This document shows, in pieces, positions 42,996 to 52,512 of a stretch of DNA of 64,000 nt. Origin of the DNA: Bdellovibrio sp. ArHS (GTDB lineage Bacteria; Bdellovibrionota; Bdellovibrionia; Bdellovibrionales; Bdellovibrionaceae). The stretch is from positions 62,001 through 126,000 of the forward strand of contig NZ_JTEV01000016.1 in NCBI RefSeq assembly GCF_000786105.1. Direction: 5' to 3'. The stretch's first letter is position 1. Each line of letters starts with the position of its first letter. Under the pieces are notes generated by a model. That model had not been told where the DNA came from and made no database searches. It saw only the letters and a list, made by a program, of their open reading frames with translations. The position numbers were made by a program, and so were the translations under genes.

Positions 42996-43589
42996 TTACA
43001 TCTTTTGTAGGCGCTCTAAGAAAGCTTTTGTCGCCTGAGCCCGGTGCGAGTGCTGCGCTTTAAACCCCGCGCCCAGTTCCGCCAAAGTCTGCGTCTGGCC
43101 TTCGGGAATAAAAACGGGGTCATAGCCAAAGCCATGCAGTCCCGCAGGTTTTGCTGCGATGGTGCCCTTCATTTCGCCTGTGAAAATCCATTCTTCGCCT
43201 GTCGGTGTATAAACGACCGTTGTACATACGAATTTGGCATTTTTATTAGGCATGGGCTTTAAAGTGATCATTTTTAAAAGCTTTGCCACATTTTCGCTGT
43301 CCGAAGCTTTGGGGCCCGCGTATCGTGCCGAGTGAATTCCCGGAAGTCCGTTCAAGCCCTCAACCACAAGGCCCGCGTCTTCCCCAAGCACCCACACATT
43401 GTTTTTCACCGCGCGCAAAGTTTTGGCTTTGATGCGTGCATTGTCCTCAAAAGTTTTTCCGTCTTCAGGACGGGGAGTGAAAGAGGGGATATCACCCTGT
43501 GAAAAAATCTTTAGTTCCGCGATTTCGCGCAGAAGCTGTTTGTATTCGGCCAATTTTCCCTTATTGCCAGTCGCAATCCACAGTTCCAT
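42996..43589 (-). CDS. rdgB: Non-canonical purine NTP pyrophosphatase (RdgB/HAM1)
   Basis: Removes dITP, ITP and XTP from the nucleotide pool to protect DNA. 197 residues: IATGNKGKLAEYKQLL, the catalytic GEDAGLVVEGLNGLPGIHSA block and GFGYDPVFIPEG. I chose ATG 43589, one base after the rph stop (TAAAATG), with AGGA upstream; the open frame starts ten residues earlier. The rph-rdgB pair is common in bacteria. Confidence 0.95.
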   Translation of the reverse strand: MELWIATGNKGKLAEYKQLLREIAELKIFSQGDIPSFTPRPEDGKTFEDNARIKAKTLRAVKNNVWVLGEDAGLVVEGLNGLPGIHSARYAGPKASDSENVAKLLKMITLKPMPNKNAKFVCTTVVYTPTGEEWIFTGEMKGTIAAKPAGLHGFGYDPVFIPEGQTQTLAELGAGFKAQHSHRAQATKAFLERLQKM

Positions 43590-43590
43590 T

Positions 43591-44322
43591 TTATCGTCCT
43601 GCCAAGCGGTAGATTTCATTTACGACAGAAGCTTGGTGAATGAAAAGTTCACGACAGCCTTTTTCCGCCACATCCATCATTGTAAAAAGTTGCTCGCGCG
43701 AAAAGGGTGTGTGTTCGGCGGTGCCCTGAACTTCGACGAAGTGACCTTTGTCAGTCATCACGAAGTTCATGTCCGTGCCAATGGCCGAATCTTCATCGTA
43801 ATTCAGATCCAGAAAAACATTGTTGTTATGAAGTCCCACACTGATCGCCGAGACATAATTGATCAAAGGAAAAGTTTTAATCTCGCTGACGTCCACTAGC
43901 TTTTTACAAGCCAAAGCCAGCGCGACAAAGCCGCCGGTGACAGAAGCTGTGCGTGTTCCGCCGTCAGCATTTAAAACGTCACAGTCGACGATGATCTGTT
44001 TTTCACCCAGAAGTTTTAAATCTACAGCCGCGCGCAAAGAACGGCCGATCAGACGAGAGATTTCTTGTGTGCGTCCGCCCGTCATGGATTTTTCACGCTT
44101 GATGCGCGTGTGGGTCGAGCGGGGCAACATTCCATATTCTGCGGTCACCCAGCCAGCGCCGGTTCCCATCAGCCATTGCGGAGCTTTGGATTCGTAAGTG
44201 GCGGTGCAAAGAACTTTGGTTTTTCCAAACTCGACAATGCAAGAGCCTTCGGCATATTCAGAGACATGAGGAGTGATTTTAACTTGTCTTAATTGATCAA
44301 AAAGACGGCCGTCGGCGCGCAT
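43591..44322 (-). CDS. rph: Ribonuclease PH
   Basis: Phosphorolytic 3' exoribonuclease that trims tRNA precursors. 243 residues. It has EGSCIVEFGKTKVLCTATYE, RSTHTRIKREK, EISRLIGRSLRAAVDL, VDCDVLNADGGTRTASV and DLNYDEDSAIGTDMNFVMT. GGAGG precedes the ATG. It is translationally linked to rdgB. Confidence 0.97.
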   Translation of the reverse strand: MRADGRLFDQLRQVKITPHVSEYAEGSCIVEFGKTKVLCTATYESKAPQWLMGTGAGWVTAEYGMLPRSTHTRIKREKSMTGGRTQEISRLIGRSLRAAVDLKLLGEKQIIVDCDVLNADGGTRTASVTGGFVALALACKKLVDVSEIKTFPLINYVSAISVGLHNNNVFLDLNYDEDSAIGTDMNFVMTDKGHFVEVQGTAEHTPFSREQLFTMMDVAEKGCRELFIHQASVVNEIYRLAGR

Positions 44323-44347
44323 GAATAACCTCCAGGTGGGAATGGGG

Positions 44348-45133
44348 CTAATCTAATGTCTTCGCTGTGCGATTGTCCATCTTTTCTTTGTAAGAGAGCA
44401 GGGCGCTGTAGATTTTTTGCGCAAGATCGCTCTGATATTCCGAGGTCAAAAGCCTTTTTGCTTCACGAGGATTCGTCAAAAATCCGATCTCAATCAAAAC
44501 GGAAGGCATCGATGTTTTTGAAATGACATAGAAGGGGGCCTGCTTGATGGTCGCGTGTGTAGCGCTGCTGTCGGAGTTCCACACTTGCGTCAGAGTTTTC
44601 GTTAAATGCAGACTGCTTTCCATGCGGTTCTGACGTTGCAAGTCCTCGACGATGGCGGCGACGTCGCCTTTTTTGGAAAGTTCGTCTCCGCCGGAAATAC
44701 TGTGCAGTTCTTTGCTGTTCAGAACCATCTGATTTTCCTGACTTGCCAGGAAAAGACTTTCTTCATCCGGAGGAAGATTGTTTTGGAAAAAGAATTCAAC
44801 GCCTTTGGCGCGTTGATCAGAGGCCGCGTTCGCGTGCAGGCTGACGAATAGATCAGCCTTGGCGTCTTCCGCCATTTTAACTCGCGACGGTAAGCTTAAG
44901 TTACGATCGTTATTGCGAGTGATGCTGACTTTGAAAGCGGTGTTTTTTTCAAGATGGCTTTTAAGTCTTTGCGCAACCTTCAAGACCAAATCAGCTTCTT
45001 TGGCCGGACCATGAACTGCGCCGGTGTCGACGCCGCCATGGCCGGGATCAATCATGATGTGCAGAGCTGACGCCGGCAGGCCCCAAGCGATAAGCGCCAA
45101 AGCAACGAGCTTTCTGGTTTTGCATAGATTCAT
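44348..45133 (-). CDS. N-acetylmuramoyl-L-alanine amidase (Amidase_3, AmiA/C type)
   Basis: Zinc enzyme that splits the stem peptide from MurNAc in murein. 261 residues with a signal peptide (LVALALIAWGLPASA). Zinc ligands are His32 (DPGHGG), Glu46 (KEADL) and His100 (SLHANA); the catalytic Glu is Glu215 (SVLIEIGFLTN). There is no AMIN targeting domain. In AmiA/C a helix occludes the site until EnvC or NlpD binds; the stretch at about 125-172 is the matching insertion. The ribosome site is poor. It sits between the fibre genes and rph. Confidence 0.92.
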   Translation of the reverse strand: MNLCKTRKLVALALIAWGLPASALHIMIDPGHGGVDTGAVHGPAKEADLVLKVAQRLKSHLEKNTAFKVSITRNNDRNLSLPSRVKMAEDAKADLFVSLHANAASDQRAKGVEFFFQNNLPPDEESLFLASQENQMVLNSKELHSISGGDELSKKGDVAAIVEDLQRQNRMESSLHLTKTLTQVWNSDSSATHATIKQAPFYVISKTSMPSVLIEIGFLTNPREAKRLLTSEYQSDLAQKIYSALLSYKEKMDNRTAKTLD

Positions 45134-45203
45134 TTTTTTAGAATAGAAAAGCGTCTGAATCCTGTCGAGTCCGTGCCTGACCTAAGACGGGAATTATTCC
45201 GCA

Positions 45204-47804
45204 TTATTCATCGCGGACGATGGAAACTTCGATTGAGTAAATGCCATAAGACTCATTGATGTCATTGCCCCAAAATATAAGTTTTAAGGCATTGTTAAGA
45301 TTAAGAGCCGTCGGCATAAATCCGCGGGCCGGTGTTACGTTGCCCTCGACTTTAGTGCTGGCCCAGATGTTGCCGTTTTTAAGAATCAGATCCATATGCA
45401 GTGTTTCCCAGTTCGAGGATGTGGTGGGATTGTTACTGTGCCCCGTTGCCGGAAAGCCGTAGGTGGCGGTTTCTGTCGTTGTATTCCATAAGCCCAGCAT
45501 GTTGTTGGCGGAGTCATAGCGTTGAAAAACCACCACGGTGGTGCCATCAGAAATTCCTATGGCGATGTCATTGTCCGCAGTCAGAATACCTTGATGATAG
45601 CGAATTTTTAAGTGATAGGTTCCCGTAGCAGAAAGCTGACCTGCTGTTGTGAGTGGAATCTGCGTCAGTTTTTGGCCGGTGCTGATGACAGTGTAGTCGC
45701 AGCGATCGGCGGTATAGGTCGGTGTTAGGCTATGCACGCCATTATCACAGATCCACTTCGCATTCATCAGGCGATGGAAAACGGTAGGCTGAGGAGGATT
45801 TAGTAAAGCCCATTCTGAGCCGTTACAAAATTCCATCAGCTTTCTTGTCGAGTTATAGCGCATACTGCCTTCCGCGGTCGCATCACACGAAATGGCAGTA
45901 CCTAGTTTAACAGCTCCATTCACATCCAAGGCAGCGGCTGGCGTGGCAGTGCCAATTCCCACCTTGCCGTTGCTGAGTACGGTCATTCGGTCAGTGCCTG
46001 CCGTAACCAAACGAAGGGTGTCATCATTTGTAGAACGCTCCACCTCTATCTTGGTATTTCCGTCGGCGTCCCCTAAGACTGTGGTGCCTGCAGAGTTGAG
46101 TTTGATCACTGTCAGAGCAATTCGATGAAGTCCGCCCGTTGGACCGTTCTGGGAGTCATAAAGTGTCATCGTCACTTTGTCCCCGACGGTGAGACTTTTT
46201 GTGATTGACGTCGTTGTGGTTTGGCATCCTTGCGCGATGGGCATAGTGGAGCTTTGCGCGAAGGCTCCATTGACGTTGATTTTTACGACAGAATAATGCG
46301 TTGTCTGCGGGCAGAAGGTGGCTTGTGCTTCCAGCAGGTAAACTCCATCTGAGGGAATGTCGACTCGATCTGCCGCCAGGTTGGCGCCGCCCAACGTGTT
46401 CAAGGTCGCGATATTTAGATCAGGTGAAAACTCAGTTGTCGCGGGGTAGGCGCCCGTTGAAATGTCGCTGGCTTCAAGACGACTGACCAAAGGAGTGGTC
46501 GATGCGCTTCCCGCGGCGGGCCAGGAAGATCGGCAATCTCCCGCGATACAAATTTTTTGTGCATTTGCCTCTCCACTGACATCGAGCTTGTAACTTGGCG
46601 AGGCTGTGCCGATACCTACATTGCCCGCGTCATAGTGAATTCTTCCCGTTCCGGCATCTTGCCACAACATCGCGCTAGCGGGGAGCCTAGCACTGTCAAT
46701 GACTCCCGCAGTGATCTGGCTGGCATCGATACTGAGGCTCTGACATTTAAAGGTGTCGGTCGCAGACTGATAGTAAAGAGACTCTGCAGCGGAACATGTC
46801 GCGCTGGCAAACGCGCCACCAAAAGGGGAAACGATCGATTTGATGTCGGCTAATCCTAAAAATGCTGGTGTCCATTGCGATGTTTGATAGCGCAGCACTT
46901 GTCCCACCGCGCTCGGGGTAGTGGATGACACCGAGGTGCCCTGAATTTTCTGAACTGTGGGCGCAGGATAGCTGCCGCTGAGATCTCCGCTCGCGAAGCC
47001 ACCAGGGGTGACTCCCGAAATACTCACCGAAGAAGCATTTGTTAAACGCCCTTGCGCATCGACAGTGATGGCCGGAACTTGTGTCGCGGATCCGTAAGCC
47101 CCCGGAGTCACCGTCGTGTTTGTCAACGATACCGTTTTTGAATCCGTGCCCGTGGCACTGATCCCCGTGCCGGCAAGAATGTCGGTGATAACGCCAGCGC
47201 CCCCGGCATCGGTCACGCAGGTGAAGCTATTTCCATCCCAGCTGATCACTTGGCCAGCGGCACATGCCGTGCCAGGGACGGCATTTTTTAGCAATAGGTC
47301 GTTTAAAGTTTTATCCGCGATTTTTTGCGCGCTATAGGCCGTGTATGAAAACGGCACCGAGCGAATGACGTTGGCGGGACTAATAATTCTCCAGCCAGAG
47401 CCGTCATGGAACTGAACTTTCAGTTGTCGATCGGCAATACTTGCGGCCATCCAGGAACCACTGCCAGCACACGCGTGCGACACTCCGTTGACAAAGACAT
47501 CAGATAAAGAAAAAACGGGACCGGTAGGAAACAGGCGACTGCCATTTCCGATAGATACATCAAAAACTCCGTTAGAGTTTTGCATGTTCACGGCGTCTTT
47601 TTGCTCGCGATAAAGAACGCAGGTTCCGTCGGAAGAGGTGATTTCAAATAGAAAACTGACATTATTGAAATCCAAAGGACTTCCGTCAGATTTTAAAATG
47701 CGCCCCTGATAACTCAGGCTTTGCGGCGACGACATCGCTACGTGGCATGAGAAACTCAGTATCAAGAACAGCAGAAGATGAAATACGTTCCAAAGGGTCT
47801 TCAT
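45204..47804 (-). CDS. Long surface fibre protein, MAT-like, with lectin-like tip
   Basis: 866 residues with a signal peptide (FHLLLFLILSFSCHVAMS). Order: N-terminal domain (SPQSLSYQGRILKSDGSPL onward, about 25-175), a Gly/Ser/Thr-rich beta shaft with one VDAQGRLT..GDLSGSYP repeat, a C1q/TNF-like jelly-roll domain (about 441-570), a RYNSTRKLMEFCNGSEW knob, and a beta-sandwich tip from about 685. The layout resembles the mosaic adhesive trimer proteins of B. bacteriovorus, which bind prey surfaces. Trimerisation and ligand are inferred. I chose ATG 47804, after AAGGA. Confidence 0.75.
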   Translation of the reverse strand: MKTLWNVFHLLLFLILSFSCHVAMSSPQSLSYQGRILKSDGSPLDFNNVSFLFEITSSDGTCVLYREQKDAVNMQNSNGVFDVSIGNGSRLFPTGPVFSLSDVFVNGVSHACAGSGSWMAASIADRQLKVQFHDGSGWRIISPANVIRSVPFSYTAYSAQKIADKTLNDLLLKNAVPGTACAAGQVISWDGNSFTCVTDAGGAGVITDILAGTGISATGTDSKTVSLTNTTVTPGAYGSATQVPAITVDAQGRLTNASSVSISGVTPGGFASGDLSGSYPAPTVQKIQGTSVSSTTPSAVGQVLRYQTSQWTPAFLGLADIKSIVSPFGGAFASATCSAAESLYYQSATDTFKCQSLSIDASQITAGVIDSARLPASAMLWQDAGTGRIHYDAGNVGIGTASPSYKLDVSGEANAQKICIAGDCRSSWPAAGSASTTPLVSRLEASDISTGAYPATTEFSPDLNIATLNTLGGANLAADRVDIPSDGVYLLEAQATFCPQTTHYSVVKINVNGAFAQSSTMPIAQGCQTTTTSITKSLTVGDKVTMTLYDSQNGPTGGLHRIALTVIKLNSAGTTVLGDADGNTKIEVERSTNDDTLRLVTAGTDRMTVLSNGKVGIGTATPAAALDVNGAVKLGTAISCDATAEGSMRYNSTRKLMEFCNGSEWALLNPPQPTVFHRLMNAKWICDNGVHSLTPTYTADRCDYTVISTGQKLTQIPLTTAGQLSATGTYHLKIRYHQGILTADNDIAIGISDGTTVVVFQRYDSANNMLGLWNTTTETATYGFPATGHSNNPTTSSNWETLHMDLILKNGNIWASTKVEGNVTPARGFMPTALNLNNALKLIFWGNDINESYGIYSIEVSIVRDE

Positions 47805-47850
47805 ACATTCCTTCAATTTTTAAAAAAGCGGCTTTAAAAAACAGAGCTTC

Positions 47851-50800
47851 TTAATTCGAACATTCGTAAACAGCGCGAACCCACACTCCATTACAGGGGG
47901 TCGCCATCGACCAAGAGATTCCTCCGTTGGCGCCAACGGCAACGCCACCGTTGTAGGGAGTTTCATTCGGTCCCAAAGCGGCCCAGTCACTGTCGGAACC
48001 GCAGGCTACGGCTTTTGACAAATAGCCGATGCATCCCGAACTGGGGTATCCGTTGTCACATTGGCCTGCACTCCAATTAATCAAATTTTGGCCATTCACT
48101 TGCGTGCTGTAAGAGGCGTTATCATAAGTGCAAACAGTACGTCGTGTAGTGGAGCTCACCGGGCGCCAAGTGCTGCCGTCACAGAATTCCAATTTTTTAG
48201 TTGCACTGTTATAGCGGGTGGCGCCTTCTATCATGGCGCCACAGCTGGCACCGGTGTTGCCGATACGCACCTCACCGCGAGCATCCAAAGTCGTGACAGG
48301 TGTGTTGGTGCCGACACCTACATTCCCTGATGCCGCAATGCCGAGACCCGTGTTTGAGCCATCTCCGGAAAGAAAGTGATTGCCCAAAACTAGGTTGCTT
48401 GTTGCGACATGATTTCCGAGGTTGTCAGAGGACTCTGCAGGTTTTTCCATGCGGTAAAGACTTATTTTGAAAGTTTGTCCCGCCCCGTAGTCCACGGCAT
48501 TGCTGATGGCGCACGCGCCAGAGCCGGTCCATCTGCGAATCTCGATTTTATAAGTAATGACGGATTGGTCGACGGTGTAATTGAACTCGCCGACAAGCTG
48601 GCTTGTGCGATCTGTGGTCAGCGAATGTGTATTAGCGACTTCGGAGACTTGGGTGCCATCGGTAATCCGGAAGAAGCAGCTTCCCGTATTTGAATAAAAA
48701 GAACCATACGCGTAAACCACATAGCGGCCAGCTTTAAGATTGGCGAAACGAACTGCGGGAATTTTTCCTTCACTGGGGGCCAAGGCCGAGCCGTCAAGAA
48801 CGGGAGCATTACAGTTTGCGTTGGCCGTATTCAAAGTTGCAAACGTGGTGCTATCCAAACTCCAGGTGCAATTTGCGGAGGAAATTGTTTTTGCAGAGCC
48901 GATGAAGGCACTGCCACCCGCCGTGATGCCATTCGCGGAAGCCAAAGTGCTACCATCGGGGAATTTGATACCTCCGACCGTGGATTCGATTTGTCCCGCG
49001 ACCGAGACCGCACCGCTACTATAGACGATTTTCCCTGAACCCCCATCTTGCCAATAAGTCGCACTCGCAGGCAGACGGGCGGCGGCAATTTGACCGCTAG
49101 TAATTTGTGAAGCGGCCATCGCGATGTTTTGACACTTAAAAGTATCTGAAGAGGATTCATAGTAGAGGGATTGATCTGCGGTGCAAGCCGAGTTGGCAAA
49201 CACGCCACCGAAAGGTGTGATCGTAGCCCGCAGATCACCGATGTTCAAAAAGGCGGGTGTCCATTGACCACCTTGATAGCGCAGAGCTTGTCCGACAGAA
49301 GAGGGGCCTGTTGCTGAAATATTTGTGGATTGAAGTTTGGCCACTGTGGGATTGGGATAGCTTCCGGAAAGGTCGCCACCGGCGCTTCCCGCTGGAGCGA
49401 CACCAGAGATTGTCACATTCGCTGCCGTCGTCAAACGACCTTGGGCATCGACAGAGAAGGTGGGAACTTGCGTGGCCGAACCATAGGTGCCAGCGGTAAC
49501 TGCCGTGTTGGTCAGACCAAGACTGACGGTACCAGAGGTTCCGCCCCCCGACAGGCCCGTGCTTGCGGTCACTCCGGTTAAGGTCGCTGCGTTGGTGCCG
49601 GATTCTGTGGCGATGCGCACCCAGGTGCTGCCATTGTCGCGATAAATTTCTTTACTGTCGGTAGAAATATAAATTCTTCCCGCCGAACCCGCGACCGGCT
49701 TGGAAGAGTTCAGTCCCGACTGCAACGAAACCACATCTGTAGCTGTGTCAGTACCGGCATTACCGATAAGTTTGTCAGTGATTCCGTAACCTCCAAGAGT
49801 TGTGGGTTTTCCTGCGGTGATCTGCGACCAATTAAGTCCGATATTGCTACAGGTCCACGAACCACTCGGCGACACGAAAGTCAGAGTCTGGTTCACCGCA
49901 CAGGTCGCTGGCATTTGCGAAGATTTTAAAAGAGCTCCTGCGTCCGTTAAGTCGGCTGATGACAAAGCCGTGTTGATCCATTGGCTGCCGTCATACTTTA
50001 AGAAGTGACCATTTGTTGGCGTCGAAATCATCAGATTTTTTCCAGCGATTTTGACGACCGAGGGATTAGGGTAAGAACCTGAAAGGTCGCCACCTGCTGC
50101 TCCGCCAGGAGAAACTCCGGAAATGGTTTGTGCACTCGCCGCAGTCAGACGGCCCTGAGCGTCCACGGTGAAGACGGGAACTTGCGTTGTCGATCCGTAG
50201 CTTCCGGCCGTCACGGTCGTATTGCCAAGCGCGATATTTTTTGTCGATGTGCCGGTGACGGAAATACCCGCGCCACCAGTGACATCGGATATAACGCCGG
50301 AGCCCCCAGCATCGGTGACACATACGAACTGAGTTCCAGTCCAACTAAGAACTTCGCCGGAAAGACAGGCCGTAGACGGGGTCGCGTCTTTAAGCAAAAG
50401 ATCATTCAAGGTTTTGTCGACAATTTTTTGGGCGCTGTAAGAGGTGTAAGAAAAGGGTACGGAGCGGATCATGTTGGCTGGTGAAATAACCTTCCAGCCA
50501 TTGCCGTCGTGGAATTGAACTTTCAATTGTCTTTCAGATGAATTGCTGGCACTCCAACTGCCACTGCCATAGCAGCTATGGGATTTGCCGTTGACGAAGA
50601 CGTCAGAAAGTTCGAAAACGGGAGATGTGGGGAAAAGGCGAGTGCCGGTGCCAATGGGAACATCGAAAACGCCACTGGAGTTTTGCATGTTCACGCCATC
50701 TTTTTGTTCGCGATAAAGAACGCAGCTTCCATCTGATGAAGTGATTTCGAAAAGAAAACTGACGTTGTTATACTCTAACGGTGAACCGTCGATTTTTAAA

Positions 50801-50907
50801 ATTCGCCCTTGATAGCTCAGACTTTGCGGCGATGCATGGCCGGTGCTGGATAAAATTCCCGCGAATATGGACAGCACGATAAAAGAGACGTTCCGAAGTG
50901 TGACCAT
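47851..50907 (-). CDS. Long surface fibre protein, MAT-like, with Cys-rich tip
   Basis: 1018 residues with a signal peptide (FIVLSIFAGILSSTGHAS). The first 175 residues are closely similar to the neighbour at 45204. The shaft carries the VDAQGRLT..GDLSGSYP repeat twice (DNA 49368-49511 and 50079-50224). A TNF-like domain follows at about 686-820, then a RYNSATKKLEFCDGSTW knob and a different, Cys-rich 100-residue tip (VCTYDNASYSTQ to the end). So the pair share base and shaft but not the tip. No good ribosome site is visible. The gap to the next fibre gene is 46 nt. Confidence 0.75.
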   Translation of the reverse strand: MVTLRNVSFIVLSIFAGILSSTGHASPQSLSYQGRILKIDGSPLEYNNVSFLFEITSSDGSCVLYREQKDGVNMQNSSGVFDVPIGTGTRLFPTSPVFELSDVFVNGKSHSCYGSGSWSASNSSERQLKVQFHDGNGWKVISPANMIRSVPFSYTSYSAQKIVDKTLNDLLLKDATPSTACLSGEVLSWTGTQFVCVTDAGGSGVISDVTGGAGISVTGTSTKNIALGNTTVTAGSYGSTTQVPVFTVDAQGRLTAASAQTISGVSPGGAAGGDLSGSYPNPSVVKIAGKNLMISTPTNGHFLKYDGSQWINTALSSADLTDAGALLKSSQMPATCAVNQTLTFVSPSGSWTCSNIGLNWSQITAGKPTTLGGYGITDKLIGNAGTDTATDVVSLQSGLNSSKPVAGSAGRIYISTDSKEIYRDNGSTWVRIATESGTNAATLTGVTASTGLSGGGTSGTVSLGLTNTAVTAGTYGSATQVPTFSVDAQGRLTTAANVTISGVAPAGSAGGDLSGSYPNPTVAKLQSTNISATGPSSVGQALRYQGGQWTPAFLNIGDLRATITPFGGVFANSACTADQSLYYESSSDTFKCQNIAMAASQITSGQIAAARLPASATYWQDGGSGKIVYSSGAVSVAGQIESTVGGIKFPDGSTLASANGITAGGSAFIGSAKTISSANCTWSLDSTTFATLNTANANCNAPVLDGSALAPSEGKIPAVRFANLKAGRYVVYAYGSFYSNTGSCFFRITDGTQVSEVANTHSLTTDRTSQLVGEFNYTVDQSVITYKIEIRRWTGSGACAISNAVDYGAGQTFKISLYRMEKPAESSDNLGNHVATSNLVLGNHFLSGDGSNTGLGIAASGNVGVGTNTPVTTLDARGEVRIGNTGASCGAMIEGATRYNSATKKLEFCDGSTWRPVSSTTRRTVCTYDNASYSTQVNGQNLINWSAGQCDNGYPSSGCIGYLSKAVACGSDSDWAALGPNETPYNGGVAVGANGGISWSMATPCNGVWVRAVYECSN

Positions 50908-51043
50908 ACATAATATATCGGAAGCTTTAAGAAATATCTGAGTGACGGATTTTTAACAGCTGAACATCCCCGCAAAATCCATCTCAGTCTGAAACGACCG
51001 TCTAAAGTCGAGACACTTCGTTGATTTTTTTGCAAATATTTTT

Positions 51044-51247
51044 ACTCAGCCAAAGCCAAGAATGAGTCGCAAACAAGCGCCCGCAATTGTCAGTTATCGT
51101 CTAAAGACTAGGCAGCAGCCTCGGTCTTAAAGCGCATTTTATTTATTTTGACCAGGATCTAGTCGTGGCACCACCGTTGCTTTAGTACAAGTCAACCCCC
51201 CATGGCGGCCAGGACCCTCCCCCCCCAATCCTGGTCGCTTTTTTTTT
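51044..51247 (+). ncRNA. Candidate small RNA or long leader with orphan terminator
   Basis: The 391-nt gap between the divergent fibre and coiled-coil genes holds a strong plus-strand terminator with no gene to end. Upstream are a hairpin at 51104-51128 (AAGAC-T-AGGC, AGCA loop) and GACCAGGAT at 51150-51158, which can pair with the 3' arm of the terminator as an anti-terminator. A 22-codon basic frame (ATG 51062) lies inside but has no ribosome site. Either a small RNA or an attenuated leader of the gene at 51299 would fit. The 5' end is a guess. Confidence 0.4.
51205..51247 (+). terminator. Orphan rho-independent terminator
   Basis: GCGGCCAGGA pairs with TCCTGGTCGC (one G-U) around a C-rich 14-nt loop and is followed by nine Ts. 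No coding gene lies upstream on this strand. Confidence 0.85.
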
Positions 51248-51298
51248 GCCCAAAATTTCTATATCCTTATTGCTGTTAAACATCGTAAGGAGACTCCC

Positions 51299-52501
51299 AT
51301 GCAGTTGAAACCTCTTGGTCTACTTCTTTTGGCAGCGTTGATGACTCAAGGCTTACCGCAACACGCGTTCGCACAAGCTGATAGTACACAAATCGAAGCT
51401 GAAGAAGCGACCGCCGACGCCGAAGCCGCTAAAGCCGAAGCGAATGAAGCAAAAAAGCGTGCTGAAGAAGACCGTCGCCGTCGCGACAAGGCTCGTTCAG
51501 AGGCCCAGTCCGCAATCAATAAGGCCCGTGCTTTAGAAAACGAATCAAAAAAAGAACAGGCTGAGTCCGAAAGAGAATCCGCAAAACTCAAAGCTGAAAC
51601 GGCAGACAATGAACGGCAAAAAAGCACGGCGGAAAAAGAGCAGGCTTTAGCTGAGGCGCGCATAAAAGCGGCCCAGGAAAAAACCAAAAAGGCCACGCAA
51701 GTTCGTGACGAAGCTGTGGCGAAACGAAAACAAGCGGAAGCCAGAGCCGACGAGCTCAGAGATCAGGCGAAGGATCAAGAAAAGCAGGCCCAAGCCGCCA
51801 CAGAGGCAGGTCAGCAAGCCAGCAAAGAAGCTGAAATCGCAAAAGCGGACGCTAATAAAGCAGAACAAAATCTTTCAAAAGCCAAATTGTTGACGCAAAA
51901 AGCGGTGGCGGAAGCGAAAGCTCGTGAAGCTAAGGCGAAACAGGAAATCGCCAGGGCGGAAGCGGATAAAGCCAAAGCCGAAGCCGAAATCGCGCGTCTA
52001 AAGGTGCAAGAAGAGCAAGCCAAAGCGATGATTGAAAAAGTCGAAGGTGAATTGAAGTCGGCGGTAGCAGCTTCTAAAGAAGCCAATCAACAGGCGGACT
52101 CTGAGCGTAAAAAGGTGAGCGAGATTAAAGCTCAGGAAGAAAAGGCCAAGCAGGCCGCCGCCAAGGCTCGGCAGGAGCTGGAAGGCAATCGCAACAACTT
52201 GAAGAAAGAACAGGCGACAGCCAGTTTGGAAATCGCCCGAGCAAAAAAGGTGATTGCTGAAAGCGAAGCGGAAACCCTGCGGGCGGATGCAGATTTAAAA
52301 CGCCTGCGCGATGAAGCTGAAAAAGCTAAAACAGAAAGAGAAAAACTTGAGCAACAAATGGAAGTCGCGCAAAACAAAGCCGAAGAGGCTAAAATTAAAC
52401 TGGATACCGGCAAGGCCGAAGCGGAAGCAGAGAAGATGAAGCTAGAGGCCGCAAAAATCCGCGCTGAATCTGGATTGTCTTCGAAAAAGAAAAAGAAATA
52501 A
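51299..52501 (+). CDS. Exported Ala/Lys/Glu-rich coiled-coil protein
   Basis: 400 residues with a signal peptide (LGLLLLAALMTQGLPQHAFA). The rest is one nearly continuous charged helix, rich in AEA, KAE and KKA patterns, like TolA helical stalks or periplasmic spacers, and it ends in SSKKKKK. There is no globular domain. AAGGAG lies six bases before the ATG. The antisense strand gives several Ala/Ser-rich open frames that are artefacts of the composition. The role is unknown; a periplasm-spanning spacer is possible. Confidence 0.8.
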   Translation: MQLKPLGLLLLAALMTQGLPQHAFAQADSTQIEAEEATADAEAAKAEANEAKKRAEEDRRRRDKARSEAQSAINKARALENESKKEQAESERESAKLKAETADNERQKSTAEKEQALAEARIKAAQEKTKKATQVRDEAVAKRKQAEARADELRDQAKDQEKQAQAATEAGQQASKEAEIAKADANKAEQNLSKAKLLTQKAVAEAKAREAKAKQEIARAEADKAKAEAEIARLKVQEEQAKAMIEKVEGELKSAVAASKEANQQADSERKKVSEIKAQEEKAKQAAAKARQELEGNRNNLKKEQATASLEIARAKKVIAESEAETLRADADLKRLRDEAEKAKTEREKLEQQMEVAQNKAEEAKIKLDTGKAEAEAEKMKLEAAKIRAESGLSSKKKKK

Positions 52502-52512
52502 AAGAACCTTAA

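Noticed and set aside
42779-43063. 94-codon plus-strand frame in the prs leader, with an internal ATG at 42908 after GAGGG
   Set aside because: It overlaps the 3' end of rdgB antisense and shows no protein-like pattern; the region is better explained as the prs leader.
51050-51160. Cyclic-di-GMP-I riboswitch (as in Bdellovibrio merRNA)
   Set aside because: A GTCGCAAAC stretch is only loosely like the conserved core, and the tetraloop-receptor stems are not visible by eye; left for an Rfam scan.
51346-52413. Ala/Ser-rich antisense frames under the coiled-coil gene
   Set aside because: Artefacts of the complement of Lys/Glu/Ala codons.
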